Below, piece after piece: positions 32,152 through 43,105 of a stretch of DNA of 64,000 nt. This DNA is from Candidatus Blochmannia sp. SNP. Its GTDB lineage: Bacteria > Pseudomonadota > Gammaproteobacteria > Enterobacterales > Enterobacteriaceae. A program made the translations under genes and the position numbers. The DNA is taken from positions 620,001 to 684,000 of the forward strand of contig NZ_CP144371.1 in NCBI RefSeq assembly GCF_036549215.1, given 5' to 3'. Positions within the stretch are counted from its first letter, which is position 1. Each line of letters opens with the position of its first letter. The notes beneath the pieces were generated by a model that saw only the letters and a program-made list of their open reading frames with translations, was not told the DNA's origin and did not search any database.

Positions 32152-32571
32152 TTATTTTTTATTAATACAAATTTGAGCAACTATTTTATCTAATACCCCA
32201 TTTACAAACCTATGGCTTTTTTCCGCTCCAAAAATTTTTACAAGCTCAATTGCTTCATTAATAGCAACTTTATATGGTATATCATTACATTTTATCAGTT
32301 CAAACAATGCAATACGTAACACTACATGTTCAATATATCCTAGTTTTTCTAAGTTTCGGGATAGATGTGGTATCATTAATTTGTCTAGTTCTTCAGCAAA
32401 ATGTATTACTCCAATATATAATTTATGAAAGTAAGAAATATTGAAATTTTGAATATCTCGTTCTGTTATAATATAGTTTTCTATTTCTTTAGCATTATTT
32501 TTAGATAATTGCCAAGAATACAATGCTTGTAATGCGCATTCACGAGCATGTCTTCGGCTAATTGTTTTCAC
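32152..32571 (-). CDS. nusB: transcription antitermination factor NusB
   Basis: All-alpha protein that binds boxA RNA with S10 during rRNA transcription. The 139-residue product has the typical RRHARECALQALYSWQ start and VAINEAIELVKIFG plus KSHRFVNGVLD near the end. It sits in the ribD-ribH-nusB-pgpA cluster, 37 bp after ribH. Confidence 0.95.
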   Translation of the reverse strand: MKTISRRHARECALQALYSWQLSKNNAKEIENYIITERDIQNFNISYFHKLYIGVIHFAEELDKLMIPHLSRNLEKLGYIEHVVLRIALFELIKCNDIPYKVAINEAIELVKIFGAEKSHRFVNGVLDKIVAQICINKK

Positions 32572-32608
32572 ATAATTCCTTCTTTTATAAACTTGTATAT
32601 CGTCAAAA

Positions 32609-33079
32609 TTATTTTTTAATTATTTGTAATATATTAATCATTTCTAACACGGCTAAAGCAGCTTCTGATCCTTTATTATTATCCTTGATACCTGAACGTT
32701 CTATAGCTTGACTAATATTGTCTGTGGTAAGTAATCCAAATCCAATGGGCAGTATATTTTCTATTGAAATATTAGATAAACCAGAGCTGCATTCTCGTGC
32801 AATTAATTCAAAATGTACAGTAAGCCCACGAATTACCGTCCCTAGAGCTACTATTCCATCAAATTTGTGGCTAATAACTAATGCCTTTACAATTAATGGC
32901 AATTCATAAGTTCCTGGAACCCATACTGTAGTTATGTTTTCATCTTTTATATGCCCGATTCTTTTTAAAATGTCTAAAGCACCTTCAAGTAAATTATTAT
33001 TAATGAAACGATTAAATCTAACTACAGCGATAGCAATTTTTGCTTTATTTGCCGTAGTACCGCCTTCAATAATATTCAT
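32609..33079 (-). CDS. ribH: 6,7-dimethyl-8-ribityllumazine synthase
   Basis: The penultimate step of riboflavin synthesis. The 156-residue product has the substrate motifs [18 protein letters not shown] and [14 protein letters not shown] (catalytic His) and ends [14 protein letters not shown]. It is cotranscribed with ribD and nusB; riboflavin supports the flavoenzymes of this genome. Confidence 0.96.
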   Translation of the reverse strand: MNIIEGGTTANKAKIAIAVVRFNRFINNNLLEGALDILKRIGHIKDENITTVWVPGTYELPLIVKALVISHKFDGIVALGTVIRGLTVHFELIARECSSGLSNISIENILPIGFGLLTTDNISQAIERSGIKDNNKGSEAALAVLEMINILQIIKK

Positions 33080-33182
33080 AAAAATCCTTACTATTTATTA
33101 TTTATTATGTAAATTACATTATTTATATTTGTGCATACACGTATTGTAGCATAACATTAAAATAACTGATAAACACAATATA

Positions 33183-34310
33183 TTATATGTTTTTTGGCGT
33201 TAATCTTAAACGAATATCTGGTCCAATATTTTTTATGTCAATTAATTTAAATGTCTTAATATCATTAAGACATTTAATATTTGGCAATAAACATAAAGGT
33301 CGTGCATCAGATCCTAAAAATTTTATAGCTTGGTATAAAATAAGTTCATCTATTAATCCGATATCCAATAGTATTCCTGAAAAGGTAGCTCCTGCTTCTA
33401 CCCAAATATTGTTAATTTCCCGATATGCAAGATACTGCATTAGTTCTATGAGATTTACGCGACGGTGGCCATAGTAATTAATTGATGGTAGTAATAATTG
33501 TTCTACTGCTGGAGGCCAATCTTGGTGATCTTTTTTTAAGCGAACAAGTAAAATTTTTCCTTCGTATCGCATAATACGATGTGTTGGAAGTACTCTATTT
33601 GCGCTATCAATAATTACTCGTAATGGTTGTCTAATTTTATTATTCGCATAAACACATTTTATTTCATCTGAAAAACATGACCAGCGTACATTCAATTTTG
33701 GATTATCTGCTAAAATGGTACTAGCAGTGGACAGAATGACATCACTTTCTGCGCGGAAATGCTGCACATCTTGACGTGCCTGAACAGATGTAATCCATTT
33801 ACTTTCTCCAGAAGACATAGCTGTTCTGCCATCTAAAGATGCGGCTAATTTTAATTTGATCCATGGTAATCCAGTGCGTATACGTTTGATAAATCCTCGG
33901 TTTATTGATTCTGCTTCAGATAACATAAGGCTATTATGTCGTACTTCAATACCTGCTTGTTTTAATAAACGCAATCCTCTGCCTCTAGCATAAAAATGAG
34001 GATCTAGCATAGCTACTACAACACGTTTAATTCCTGCGCTAATCAATGCAGAAGTACAAGGGGGGGTACGTCCGTAATGGCTACATGGTTCTAAAGTAAT
34101 ATAAGCGGTTGCTCCTTGTGATAAATTTCCAGCAACACGTAATGCATGTATCTCAGCGTGTGCTTCACCAGCTCGTATATGATATCCTTCTCCTACAATT
34201 TTATTATTACGAACAATAACGCACCCTACGTTGGGGTTAGGCATTGTGGTAAAGCGCCCTTTCCATGCCAATTGTAATGCTCGTGTTAAATATGTTTTGT
34301 CATGCAGCAT
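33183..34310 (-). CDS. ribD: bifunctional riboflavin deaminase/reductase RibD
   Basis: The N-terminal deaminase domain has the zinc site HAEIHAL and PCSHYGRTPPC; the C-terminal reductase domain starts near residue 145 (PWIKLKLAASLDGRTA). 375 residues, near the E. coli length (367). It heads ribD-ribH-nusB-pgpA on the minus strand. nrdR, normally upstream, is missing. No FMN riboswitch is visible in the leader. Confidence 0.96.
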   Translation of the reverse strand: MLHDKTYLTRALQLAWKGRFTTMPNPNVGCVIVRNNKIVGEGYHIRAGEAHAEIHALRVAGNLSQGATAYITLEPCSHYGRTPPCTSALISAGIKRVVVAMLDPHFYARGRGLRLLKQAGIEVRHNSLMLSEAESINRGFIKRIRTGLPWIKLKLAASLDGRTAMSSGESKWITSVQARQDVQHFRAESDVILSTASTILADNPKLNVRWSCFSDEIKCVYANNKIRQPLRVIIDSANRVLPTHRIMRYEGKILLVRLKKDHQDWPPAVEQLLLPSINYYGHRRVNLIELMQYLAYREINNIWVEAGATFSGILLDIGLIDELILYQAIKFLGSDARPLCLLPNIKCLNDIKTFKLIDIKNIGPDIRLRLTPKNI

Positions 34311-34644
34311 GATATGGATCTATTTTAGTATCCTAAGATTGTAAAACTAAATGTAATTTTTTACATAAGCTTGATTTTATCAATAACAATAATTATTTAG
34401 CATCCGATGCTATAAGAGCACATTTATTTAATTTTTTGATTATGTTATTATTAATATTTAGTGGTAAATTAAAATTGTAATTGTACATGCATACAATTTA
34501 TGTGGCACACAGATTATTATAGATATAACTTTTTAAAATATAATTATATACTGATTGTAAGTTATGTTTTAAAAGACGATTGTATATCTAGTTAACGAAC
34601 TAGATATATAAAATATCAATAGTAAAACATTTTATTTGGTTTAG
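34311..34644. other. spacer between secF and ribD
   Basis: A 334-bp non-coding stretch where E. coli has yajD, tsx, yajI and nrdR. It contains the secF terminator candidate at 34583-34608 and must hold the ribD promoter. Confidence 0.5.
34583..34608 (-). terminator. terminator of the yajC-secD-secF operon
   Basis: An 11-bp perfect stem, TATATCTAGTT and AACTAGATATA, encloses a 4-nt loop, 37 nt after the secF stop. The T tract on the minus strand is weak. Confidence 0.5.
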
Positions 34645-35553
34645 TTATTTTTTAATAAAATGATTACGAGTAGTACCGAGTTTAAACGCTAACGCTGAAG
34701 CAATGTATATAGAAGACATTGTCCCAATAATAGAGCCAAGCAGCAAAGTTGTTACAAATCCGCGTAACATAGTTCCTCCAAAAATTAATAATATAAATAG
34801 TACCATAATAGTCGTAACTGAAGTTATAATAGTTCTATTTAGAACCTGACTTAATGATATATTAAAAATATCTATAGATGTTAATGTAGATATTCGACGG
34901 AAATTTTCTCTAATTCTATCAAAAATGACAATTTTGTCATTGATAGAGTAACCAATCGTTGACATTAATGCAGCAATAATGGTGGAGTCTATCTTGGTAG
35001 CCAGTAAAGATAAAGTACCTGAAACAACTATTATATCATATATTAAAGATACAACAACTCCAGTAGCTAATCTCCATTCAAAACGAAACGTTATATATAT
35101 TAAGATACATATTAATGCTACTAATAAAGCTATTATTCCTGTATTTATTAATTGGTTACTAACACTTGGGCCAATCCAATTTGTTTGTTTAATAAAAAAT
35201 TTTTGAGCAATAGCCTTTTCTAAAACATGTAATACATTATTTATAGTGTTTTGGTTAATCTGATTGTTATTTGAATCTAATGGAACTCGTATTCCTATAT
35301 CTTGAGGGGAACCAAAATGCTGTACTATAGTATTTTTAAATCCTGATTGCACTAAAATATTTTGAATTTTGATGGGATCTATGCTTTTTTCTGAAATAAT
35401 TTCAACTAATATACCTCCGGTAAAATCTAATCCCCAATTAAAACCACGTACTGCCATAGTACAACATGAAATAAAAAATAAAAATATTGATACAAAAAAT
35501 ATTATGCGCCTCCATGAGAGAAAATTATATATTTTATAATAAGTGTCATTCAT
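34645..35553 (-). CDS. secF: SecF, protein export membrane protein
   Basis: With SecD it uses the proton gradient to help late steps of Sec export. The 302-residue product has an N-terminal helix, the FNWGLDFTGGIL motif that opens the periplasmic domain, and five C-terminal helices with STIGYSINDKIVIFDRIREN. Slightly shorter than E. coli (323). Third gene of yajC-secD-secF. Confidence 0.96.
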   Translation of the reverse strand: MNDTYYKIYNFLSWRRIIFFVSIFLFFISCCTMAVRGFNWGLDFTGGILVEIISEKSIDPIKIQNILVQSGFKNTIVQHFGSPQDIGIRVPLDSNNNQINQNTINNVLHVLEKAIAQKFFIKQTNWIGPSVSNQLINTGIIALLVALICILIYITFRFEWRLATGVVVSLIYDIIVVSGTLSLLATKIDSTIIAALMSTIGYSINDKIVIFDRIRENFRRISTLTSIDIFNISLSQVLNRTIITSVTTIMVLFILLIFGGTMLRGFVTTLLLGSIIGTMSSIYIASALAFKLGTTRNHFIKK

Positions 35554-35618
35554 TTTAACAGATTAAATTAAAATTATATCAATAATATATTATATATAGT
35601 TTTAAAAACTTAATAAAA

Positions 35619-37478
35619 CTAAATAGATAATTTATTAACGTTTTTTTTTCCATAAACTAAATTAACAACAGCACGAGTACCAATGATAGATGTAAACATT
35701 GATGTTCCTACCCCAATGATCGTAGTAATAGCAAATCCTTTAATTGGACCTGTTCCAATTAAATATAATATAATAGAGGTAATAATAGTTGTAATATTTG
35801 CGTCTACAATGCTAGTAAATGCTTTACGATACCCTGTATATATAGCATATTGTACCGGTTTGCCTTGTTTTAATTCCTCTTTGATTCTTTCATTAATTAA
35901 TACATTTGCATCTATAGCTACGGATAAAGTCAATATAATCCCTGCTATGCTTGGCATGGTTAATACCATGCCTGGGATTATAGACATTGTACTTATCATA
36001 AGTATTAAATTAGCAATAAGTGCAATACTAGCAATTAATCCAAAATAACGATACCACAAAACCATAAAACATATAGATGTTAATATCCCTAAAGTACATG
36101 CAGTAAATCCCTGTGTGATATTTTTTTTACCAAGCATAGGCCCAATAATTCGTTCTTCTTCAATATGAACAGGTGTTATTAGAGTTCCCATACGTAATAA
36201 TAGTGATAGATGGCGTGCTTCATTTAAATTACTAATTCCAACAATACGAAAACTATTACCTAATTGAGATTGAATAGTAGCAATATTGATAATTTTTTCA
36301 TGTTTGATGAGAAGTGGATGGCCTTTAGAATCTTTTTTTCCACTATCTTTATATTCTACAAATAAAGTAGCTATAGTTTTTCCAATATTGTTTTTAGTAA
36401 AGTTTGAAATTATAGTACTGCCTATTTTATCTAAAGTAATATTTACTTGAGGACGGTTATATTCATCTAAACTAGTGTTAGAATTTACAATATAATTCCC
36501 AGATAAAATTATTTGTTTGTATAATGGTACTAAATAGCCATTATTAGTCAGTTTTATTTCAGAATCTTCTGGAATTAAATTATTATTTATGTCAAAGTCA
36601 CTTATTGCTGAATTAACTAGACGAAACTCTAGACTTGCTGTTGTACTAAGTATTTTTTTTACTTTTTTAATATCTTGAATGCCAGGTAATTCTATAATAA
36701 TACGATCAATTCCGTGACGTTGTACTAATGGTTCGGTAATACCTAATTGGTGTATACGATGATATAGAATAGTAGAATTTTGTTGTACAGCGCGCTCACA
36801 AATTTCATGTTTTTTTATTTCAGAAAAAATAATATGTAGTTTGTTGTCTTCTATTCTATGTATTACTAAACCATGATTTATTTTGGATAGCGGTATAATT
36901 GATTTGTTTCTATAGTTAGAATTTTTAAAATTAATTTCAATACCATGATTTTTAATTTTATATATTTTTATATAGGGAATTTTTTTTTCAAATAAAGTAG
37001 CTTTTACAGTATCGATATATTGTTCTTGTAATTTATTTAGTATAACTTCTGTATTTACATGTATTACAAAATATATTCCCCCACATAAATCCAATCCTAA
37101 CTTTATAGGTTTAGCTTTTATTACAGATAACCAATATGGTGCTGCTGGAGTAGTACAAAGAAATATTTGATATTTATTTATAAAAATAGTTAATAATTTT
37201 TGATAAGCCTTTAATTGATCTTTTTCACAAAAAAATTGTATTAAAATTTTATTTGTTTGTAATGAAATGGATTTATGAGTTATTGTTTCGTTTTCTAGTA
37301 TTTTTTTAATTTGGGATAATAAGATATTATCAAGTGTTTGATGATTTTCTTCTGTAATATATTGAGTAATATATATTGTAGGATTATCTCCATATAAACT
37401 AGGTAATGTATAGATTACACCAGTAGTGAAGACTAGTATAACTATAAGATATTTCCATAAAGAATAATGATTTAACAC
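35619..37478 (-). CDS. secD: SecD, protein export membrane protein
   Basis: The 619-residue partner of SecF. N-terminal helix, large periplasmic region with LGLDLCGGIYFVI and ELPGIQDIKKVKKIL, and C-terminal six-helix RND-type domain with SVAIDANVLINERIKEEL. Length matches E. coli (615). It lies between yajC (34 bp) and secF (65 bp), clearly one operon. Confidence 0.97.
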   Translation of the reverse strand: MLNHYSLWKYLIVILVFTTGVIYTLPSLYGDNPTIYITQYITEENHQTLDNILLSQIKKILENETITHKSISLQTNKILIQFFCEKDQLKAYQKLLTIFINKYQIFLCTTPAAPYWLSVIKAKPIKLGLDLCGGIYFVIHVNTEVILNKLQEQYIDTVKATLFEKKIPYIKIYKIKNHGIEINFKNSNYRNKSIIPLSKINHGLVIHRIEDNKLHIIFSEIKKHEICERAVQQNSTILYHRIHQLGITEPLVQRHGIDRIIIELPGIQDIKKVKKILSTTASLEFRLVNSAISDFDINNNLIPEDSEIKLTNNGYLVPLYKQIILSGNYIVNSNTSLDEYNRPQVNITLDKIGSTIISNFTKNNIGKTIATLFVEYKDSGKKDSKGHPLLIKHEKIINIATIQSQLGNSFRIVGISNLNEARHLSLLLRMGTLITPVHIEEERIIGPMLGKKNITQGFTACTLGILTSICFMVLWYRYFGLIASIALIANLILMISTMSIIPGMVLTMPSIAGIILTLSVAIDANVLINERIKEELKQGKPVQYAIYTGYRKAFTSIVDANITTIITSIILYLIGTGPIKGFAITTIIGVGTSMFTSIIGTRAVVNLVYGKKNVNKLSI

Positions 37479-37512
37479 CAGTTTTTTATCTCAAGATACA
37501 TAATATTAAGAA

Positions 37513-37860
37513 TTATAATGCTTTCATTGTACCTTTAGGTAAAATGGCAGTAACACAATCGCGTTTAATTAATATTTCGTTACCACTGGTATCATTTTTT
37601 TCATTAAGAATAATAAAAATATAGCCTGTTTCTGTAATTCTCACTACACGACCTATTATCCCTCCATTGGTTAGAATCTCATCTCCTTTTGAGATAGAAT
37701 TTAATAATTCTTTATGAATTTTATTGCGTTTTTGTTGTGGTCTAAAAATCATAAAATAAAAAATACCAGCAAATATTGCTAACATAATTGCTAAAGAATA
37801 TGGGTTACTCTGGGAATTAGAATTGGTATTTGCCCAAGCAGTGTTAATAAATATATTCAT
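37513..37860 (-). CDS. yajC: YajC, Sec translocase accessory subunit
   Basis: A small single-span membrane protein of the SecDF-YajC complex. 115 residues: one helix (SLAIMLAIFAGIFYFMIF), the RPQQKR stop sequence and a cytosolic tail with GDEILTNGGIIGRV. First gene of the yajC-secD-secF group, 70 bp after tgt. Confidence 0.95.
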   Translation of the reverse strand: MNIFINTAWANTNSNSQSNPYSLAIMLAIFAGIFYFMIFRPQQKRNKIHKELLNSISKGDEILTNGGIIGRVVRITETGYIFIILNEKNDTSGNEILIKRDCVTAILPKGTMKAL

Positions 37861-37930
37861 GTATATTTCCTATGATATTAAAATAATTACGTTGTTAGTT
37901 TAATTTAAAAATATCGTATTTAATTTGATT

Positions 37931-39043
<1,113 letters not shown>

Positions 39044-39205
39044 TTATCCTAATTAAATAAATATTTATTAATCAAATACAAATATGATGGAAACTGACTA
39101 TAAATTTATATAAGCTATTATGGATCTGTATATAGATAGATATGTTATATATAACGGATATATTGTATTTATAATTACATATTTATGCTTTACATGAAAT
39201 AATTC

Positions 39206-39279
39206 ACGGTTTTAGAAAATATATAATGATATTTGTCATTTTTGACATAATTGTTATTAATGTCAATAAACAAAACCGT
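39206..39279. repeat. nested inverted repeats upstream of tgt
   Basis: Outer arms ACGGTTTT and AAAACCGT enclose three alternating TGTCA/TGACA/TGTCA segments that can pair in two mutually exclusive ways. Both strands contain a perfect TTGACA box. It lies 170 nt before tgt and could be leader RNA structure or promoter overlap; function unknown. Confidence 0.4.
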
Positions 39280-39669
39280 TTAAATATATCATTAAAATAA
39301 AATTAATAATTATATTATATAGCACATATTGATGTGGTATTAGTATTTGATTGCTTCATGTTAGTTAATTTACATCGATTATTATTTGATATACATATTT
39401 TTATTTGAATGTAGTGTTTCACCATTGTTTATGAATATTTATATATGTTTATTGCATGAGCATGATTTTATCTTGATAGTTTATATTAATTAATAAAATA
39501 CGGTGATCTATATAAGGTTATGAAATCATTTTCATATTATTGTATAATTTGGTCAATATAAAATTATTAGAAACATCGCTTGGTTATTGAAATAGTCATC
39601 TAAGTTCAATTTATATATCATAATTGTTTGATATATTTTATTTATAATCTGTTTCATTTATGTATTAAG

Positions 39670-39738
39670 ATGGACGAGATGAACATCCAGTTAGCATTAT
39701 TTAATATTATGCGTATGGTTGTGAATCATTATCATTAA
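39670..39738 (+). other. 22-codon open frame, more GC-rich than its surroundings
   Basis: ATG at 39670 to TAA at 39736 reads MDEMNIQLALFNIMRMVVNHYH. The first 25 bases are visibly richer in G/C than the desert around them. There is no Shine-Dalgarno and no known family. It may be the last remnant of a lost gene, a leader peptide, or chance. Confidence 0.2.
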
Positions 39739-39774
39739 TAAATAAATTTTATAAATATTTTACAGAAACTATTA

Positions 39775-39805
39775 AATATATATTCGCTATTTTAGCGTAT
39801 ATATT
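39775..39805. repeat. bulged hairpin after the small frame
   Basis: AATATATA plus CGCTA pair with TAGCG plus TATATATT around a TTT loop, with a TT bulge in the left arm. Its position 37 nt after the 22-codon frame suggests a possible terminator, but no T tract follows. Confidence 0.35.
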
Positions 39806-40477
39806 CTCATTATTTAATGATGCGATATTATATCAGACATCAATATTATTAATTGAAAGATCATATATAATTAGTCTTGCTACGAAAATATTAATTTTTA
39901 TATTATATAATCTAATTGGTATTATTTTGATATGATTAAATATTAAATTATTTTAATGCTAATTTTTTAAAATATTTAAAATAATCTAATGCAATTATTA
40001 GTTAATTATTTTCGTACTGTGATTGTAATTGATTAAATTTTTATTTAAGTAATAGATATTTAATAGTTTAGTTTATAATTAAATTTAAATAAAAAATTTG
40101 AAAGTCTTCGTAATATTTTATAGAGAAATTTGTTTCTAATAAAATATTTTAATACCTTATTATAAAGTAATTTATATATTTTATTTAAATTTATTATGGT
40201 TAAATATTAATTTTTTCAGTTAATAATTTAATGTATAAACCATTGATTAAGATAATATACATAGATAGTGTAATATATAAAAAAATCGTTATTTTAATAG
40301 CAAAAATATATTTATTTTTAAAATACATAAATAGTAATGATATTTAAATTTATATATTATATTATATATAACAATCCGATAAATAATTTATTTATAAAAA
40401 ATAATTAAAATTATCAATGATTACATTTTTTAAAAGAATAATAATTTTTTATTTAATAATATTTCCCTTAATATTAT

Positions 40478-40506
40478 TTGCATAAGGATAGGTTAAACGG
40501 TAAAAT
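40478..40506 (+). promoter_or_regulatory. sigma-70 promoter of ahpC
   Basis: TTGCAT (40478-40483), exactly 17 bp, then TAAAAT (40501-40506), 85 nt before the ahpC start. The -10 context ACGGTAAAATG equals that of the cyo promoter. Confidence 0.6.
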
Positions 40507-40543
40507 GAAATACTAGTTGTTAGTGTAAGATTAACTTATATTT

Positions 40544-40571
40544 TTAATATGTTAATATGTTAATATCTTAA
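40544..40571. repeat. short tandem repeat in the ahpC leader
   Basis: About 3.5 copies of the 8-mer TTAATATG lie between the promoter and the ribosome binding site (GAGAGG near 40580). Likely replication slippage; it may alter leader length between strains. Confidence 0.6.
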
Positions 40572-40590
40572 CAAAAGTTGAGAGGTCAAT

Positions 40591-41193
40591 ATGGTATTGG
40601 TTAGTCGTTGTGCCCCAGATTTTACTTCTTCTGCAGTATTAGGAAATGGTGAAATTGTAGATAATTTTAATTTATTAGATTATATTGATAAAAAGGAAGC
40701 AATAGTATTTTTTTGGCCTATGGATTTTACTTTTGTTTGCCCATCGGAATTGATTGCTTGTGATAAACGTTATGTTGAGTTTCAGAAACGAAATGTAGAA
40801 GTGATTGGAGTTTCTATAGATTCAGTTTTTGTACATAGTGCTTGGAGACAAATCCCGGTAAGTCAGGGAGGGATCGGGGCGTTGCAGTATACTATGGTTT
40901 CTGATGTAAAACATGAAATTATAAAAAAATACGGTATTGAACATTTAGATAAAGGGGTTGCTTTACGTGCTTCTTTTCTAATAGATAAATTAGGAGTTAT
41001 ACGACATCAGGTGGTGAATGATTTACCATTTGGTAGAAATTTTGATGAGATGATTCGTATGGTAGATGCATTACAGTTCCATGAGATTCATGGTCTTTTA
41101 TGTCCTGCTCAGTGGAGTAAAAATAAAGAGGGATTAGAAGCATCTCAAAAGGGAGTAATAAATTATCTTACTGGTAATTTCTCTCAATTATAA
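40591..41193 (+). CDS. ahpC: 2-Cys peroxiredoxin (AhpC/TSA family)
   Basis: It reduces hydrogen and organic peroxides. The 200-residue product has the peroxidatic Cys50 in FTFVCPSE and resolving Cys171 in HGLLCPAQW, plus the GGIG motif linked to overoxidation sensitivity in typical 2-Cys enzymes. It looks closer to the TsaA-type than to E. coli AhpC, so a thioredoxin partner is more likely than AhpF, which is not nearby. It has its own promoter and terminator. An AGAGG ribosome site supports the ATG at 40591. Confidence 0.93.
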   Translation: MVLVSRCAPDFTSSAVLGNGEIVDNFNLLDYIDKKEAIVFFWPMDFTFVCPSELIACDKRYVEFQKRNVEVIGVSIDSVFVHSAWRQIPVSQGGIGALQYTMVSDVKHEIIKKYGIEHLDKGVALRASFLIDKLGVIRHQVVNDLPFGRNFDEMIRMVDALQFHEIHGLLCPAQWSKNKEGLEASQKGVINYLTGNFSQL

Positions 41194-41203
41194 AATAGAA
41201 TAT

Positions 41204-41248
41204 TTAACATATATAAATAGATATATATAATATATATGTTAATTTTTT
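41204..41248 (+). terminator. Rho-independent terminator of ahpC
   Basis: A 12-bp stem (TTAACATATATA, 15-nt A/T loop, TATATATGTTAA) is followed by TTTTTT. It separates ahpC from the tRNA gene 20 nt downstream. Confidence 0.7.
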
Positions 41249-41268
41249 GTACAATTAATTTAATTTAT

Positions 41269-41345
41269 GCCGATATAGCTCATATAATAGGCAGAGCAGC
41301 GCATTCGTAATGCGAAGGATATAGGTTCAAATCCTATTATCGGCA
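41269..41345 (+). tRNA. thrW: tRNA-Thr(CGU)
   Basis: Cloverleaf: acceptor GCCGATA/TATCGGC, anticodon loop TTCGTAA (anticodon CGT), T arm ATAGG-TTCAAAT-CCTAT. The sequence is close to E. coli thrW. The D-loop is 12 nt (ATATAATAGGCA) instead of 8, so the gene is 77 nt rather than 73 without CCA. CCA is not encoded. Confidence 0.95.
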
Positions 41346-41509
41346 TAAATTATAATTTGGATTAATCATATACTAACTAGTATGTATGGTACGGGTTTTA
41401 AGTTTGGGGAATAATTTATATTAAATATTTTACTTATTATTTCATGTGTATAATGTGATATAAATTATTTTGTATATATCATAAATTCATATTAATTTTT
41501 ATTTATTTT

Positions 41510-42097
41510 TTAAGAAATAGATATCATTTCCTTTTCTATGATGAGAATGAGTAGATGAATGATTTTAATGTGAATTTCTTGAATATGATCAAAATAACTT
41601 AAGTATGGTACACAAATTTCTATATCTACAGAATTGGATAATTTATTTTCTTTTTTTTCTCCAGTCAAAAAGATTGTTTTCATGTTTCGTTTATGCGCTG
41701 CTTCTATAGCATATAAGATATTAGGTGATTCACCAGAAGTAGAGATAGCAAATAGTAAATCTTTTTTATTTCCTATGGACTCAATATAGCGAGAGAATAC
41801 ATATTCATAACCAAAGTCGTTACTGACGCATGATAAATATGATGGATCAGAAATCGCTATAGCTGCGTAGCCTACACGATTATTTCTATAACGTCCGGTT
41901 AGTTCTTCTGAAAAGTGCATGGCATTGCAGTGTGAACCACCATTCCCACAGGATAATACTTTTCCTCCTGTTTTGAAAGTGTTAGCAATAAGTTTTGCAG
42001 ACGATTCTATCGCATGAACATTATGTTTTTCATTAGTGAAAATCTTCATCATTTTTATGGTTTCATTAAATTCGTTGCAAATTAAATCATGATACAT
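41510..42097 (-). CDS. gmhA: sedoheptulose-7-phosphate isomerase
   Basis: The first step of ADP-heptose synthesis for the lipopolysaccharide inner core. The 195-residue SIS-domain protein has [19 protein letters not shown] near residue 50 and [13 protein letters not shown] near 117. It suggests the cell still makes a heptose-containing LPS core. It lies between tRNA-Thr and dnaQ; E. coli has the same genes in the same region (lpcA, dnaQ, rnhA, gloB). Confidence 0.95.
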   Translation of the reverse strand: MYHDLICNEFNETIKMMKIFTNEKHNVHAIESSAKLIANTFKTGGKVLSCGNGGSHCNAMHFSEELTGRYRNNRVGYAAIAISDPSYLSCVSNDFGYEYVFSRYIESIGNKKDLLFAISTSGESPNILYAIEAAHKRNMKTIFLTGEKKENKLSNSVDIEICVPYLSYFDHIQEIHIKIIHLLILIIEKEMISIS

Positions 42098-42289
42098 AAT
42101 AACTCCTAGAAAATAATAAGAACATACATGAATAAATATAACGTTATAATTGTGATAAGTTATATTATATCGTATATAACAATCAGATATACGGATTTTT
42201 TAACTGTTATTAATAATAAATATATATATATATTTGGGTTGTGTGATTTATCTGAAATATAGTTAAATAACTTATTATTTGTTATATTA

Positions 42290-43045
42290 TTATCGCTGCC
42301 TCCATATACAGTTTTTATTTATTTTCTGCATACGATCTAAATATTCTTCATGAGCTAATTTTTCTTGTTCATCAGCATAAATAATTTTTAATGATGTTGT
42401 ACTAGTTCTAACACATTTTATGTTGTCATTTAATCGTGTTATATTACTAATTTTGTTATTTGACATATTTGTTATTTTCATAAATTCCATTTTTGTTTGT
42501 CCTCCGCTCATGGATAAAAATACATTAGCTAAAAGTCGTGCATCAATTAATGCGCTATGTAGGTTTCGTCGTTTATTATTATTAATTAAATAACGTTCGC
42601 ATAATGCATCTAAATTGTTACGTTGTCCTGGAAATTTTTTTCGGGCTAATTTTAAGCTGTCAATTATAGTACAATAAGATTCTATTTTTTTTTGGTCTTT
42701 ATTGCATATTTGTAATTCTTGATTAAGAAAACCTAAATCGAATGGAGCATTGTGAATAATTAATTCGCTATCGCGAATAAACATTAGAAATTTATTTACT
42801 ATTTCTGAAAAAGTTGGTTTATCCTTTAAAAATTGATTGCTAATTCCGTGTATTTGAAAAGCTTCAATATCGACTACACGATTTGGTTTGAGATACACAT
42901 GAAATGTATTATCAGTTAAATGACGGTTGATTATTTCTACTGCACCGATTTCAATAATTCTATGGCCTTCGTGATGAAGGCCAAATTTATTCATACCAGT
43001 GGTTTCAGTATCTAGAACAATTTGTCGTATAATATTAGTGCTCAT
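42290..43045 (-). CDS. dnaQ: DNA polymerase III epsilon subunit (proofreading)
   Basis: 3'-5' exonuclease. 251 residues with DEDDh motifs: Asp12 and Glu14 in LDTETTG, IHNAPFDLGF in the middle, and LHSALIDARLLA. A QTKMEF sequence after the nuclease domain resembles the beta-clamp binding motif QTSMAF of E. coli. Divergent from rnhA across 60 bp, the conserved arrangement. Confidence 0.96.
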   Translation of the reverse strand: MSTNIIRQIVLDTETTGMNKFGLHHEGHRIIEIGAVEIINRHLTDNTFHVYLKPNRVVDIEAFQIHGISNQFLKDKPTFSEIVNKFLMFIRDSELIIHNAPFDLGFLNQELQICNKDQKKIESYCTIIDSLKLARKKFPGQRNNLDALCERYLINNNKRRNLHSALIDARLLANVFLSMSGGQTKMEFMKITNMSNNKISNITRLNDNIKCVRTSTTSLKIIYADEQEKLAHEEYLDRMQKINKNCIWRQR

Positions 43046-43105
43046 ATCTTTTTATTTGTGTCACACTAGTTTAATTGATAATATATATTATAATATATCT
43101 TATAT

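Noticed and set aside
33100-34640. FMN riboswitch at ribD or ribH
   Set aside because: None of the conserved RFN segments is visible in the leader regions, which are plain A/T DNA.
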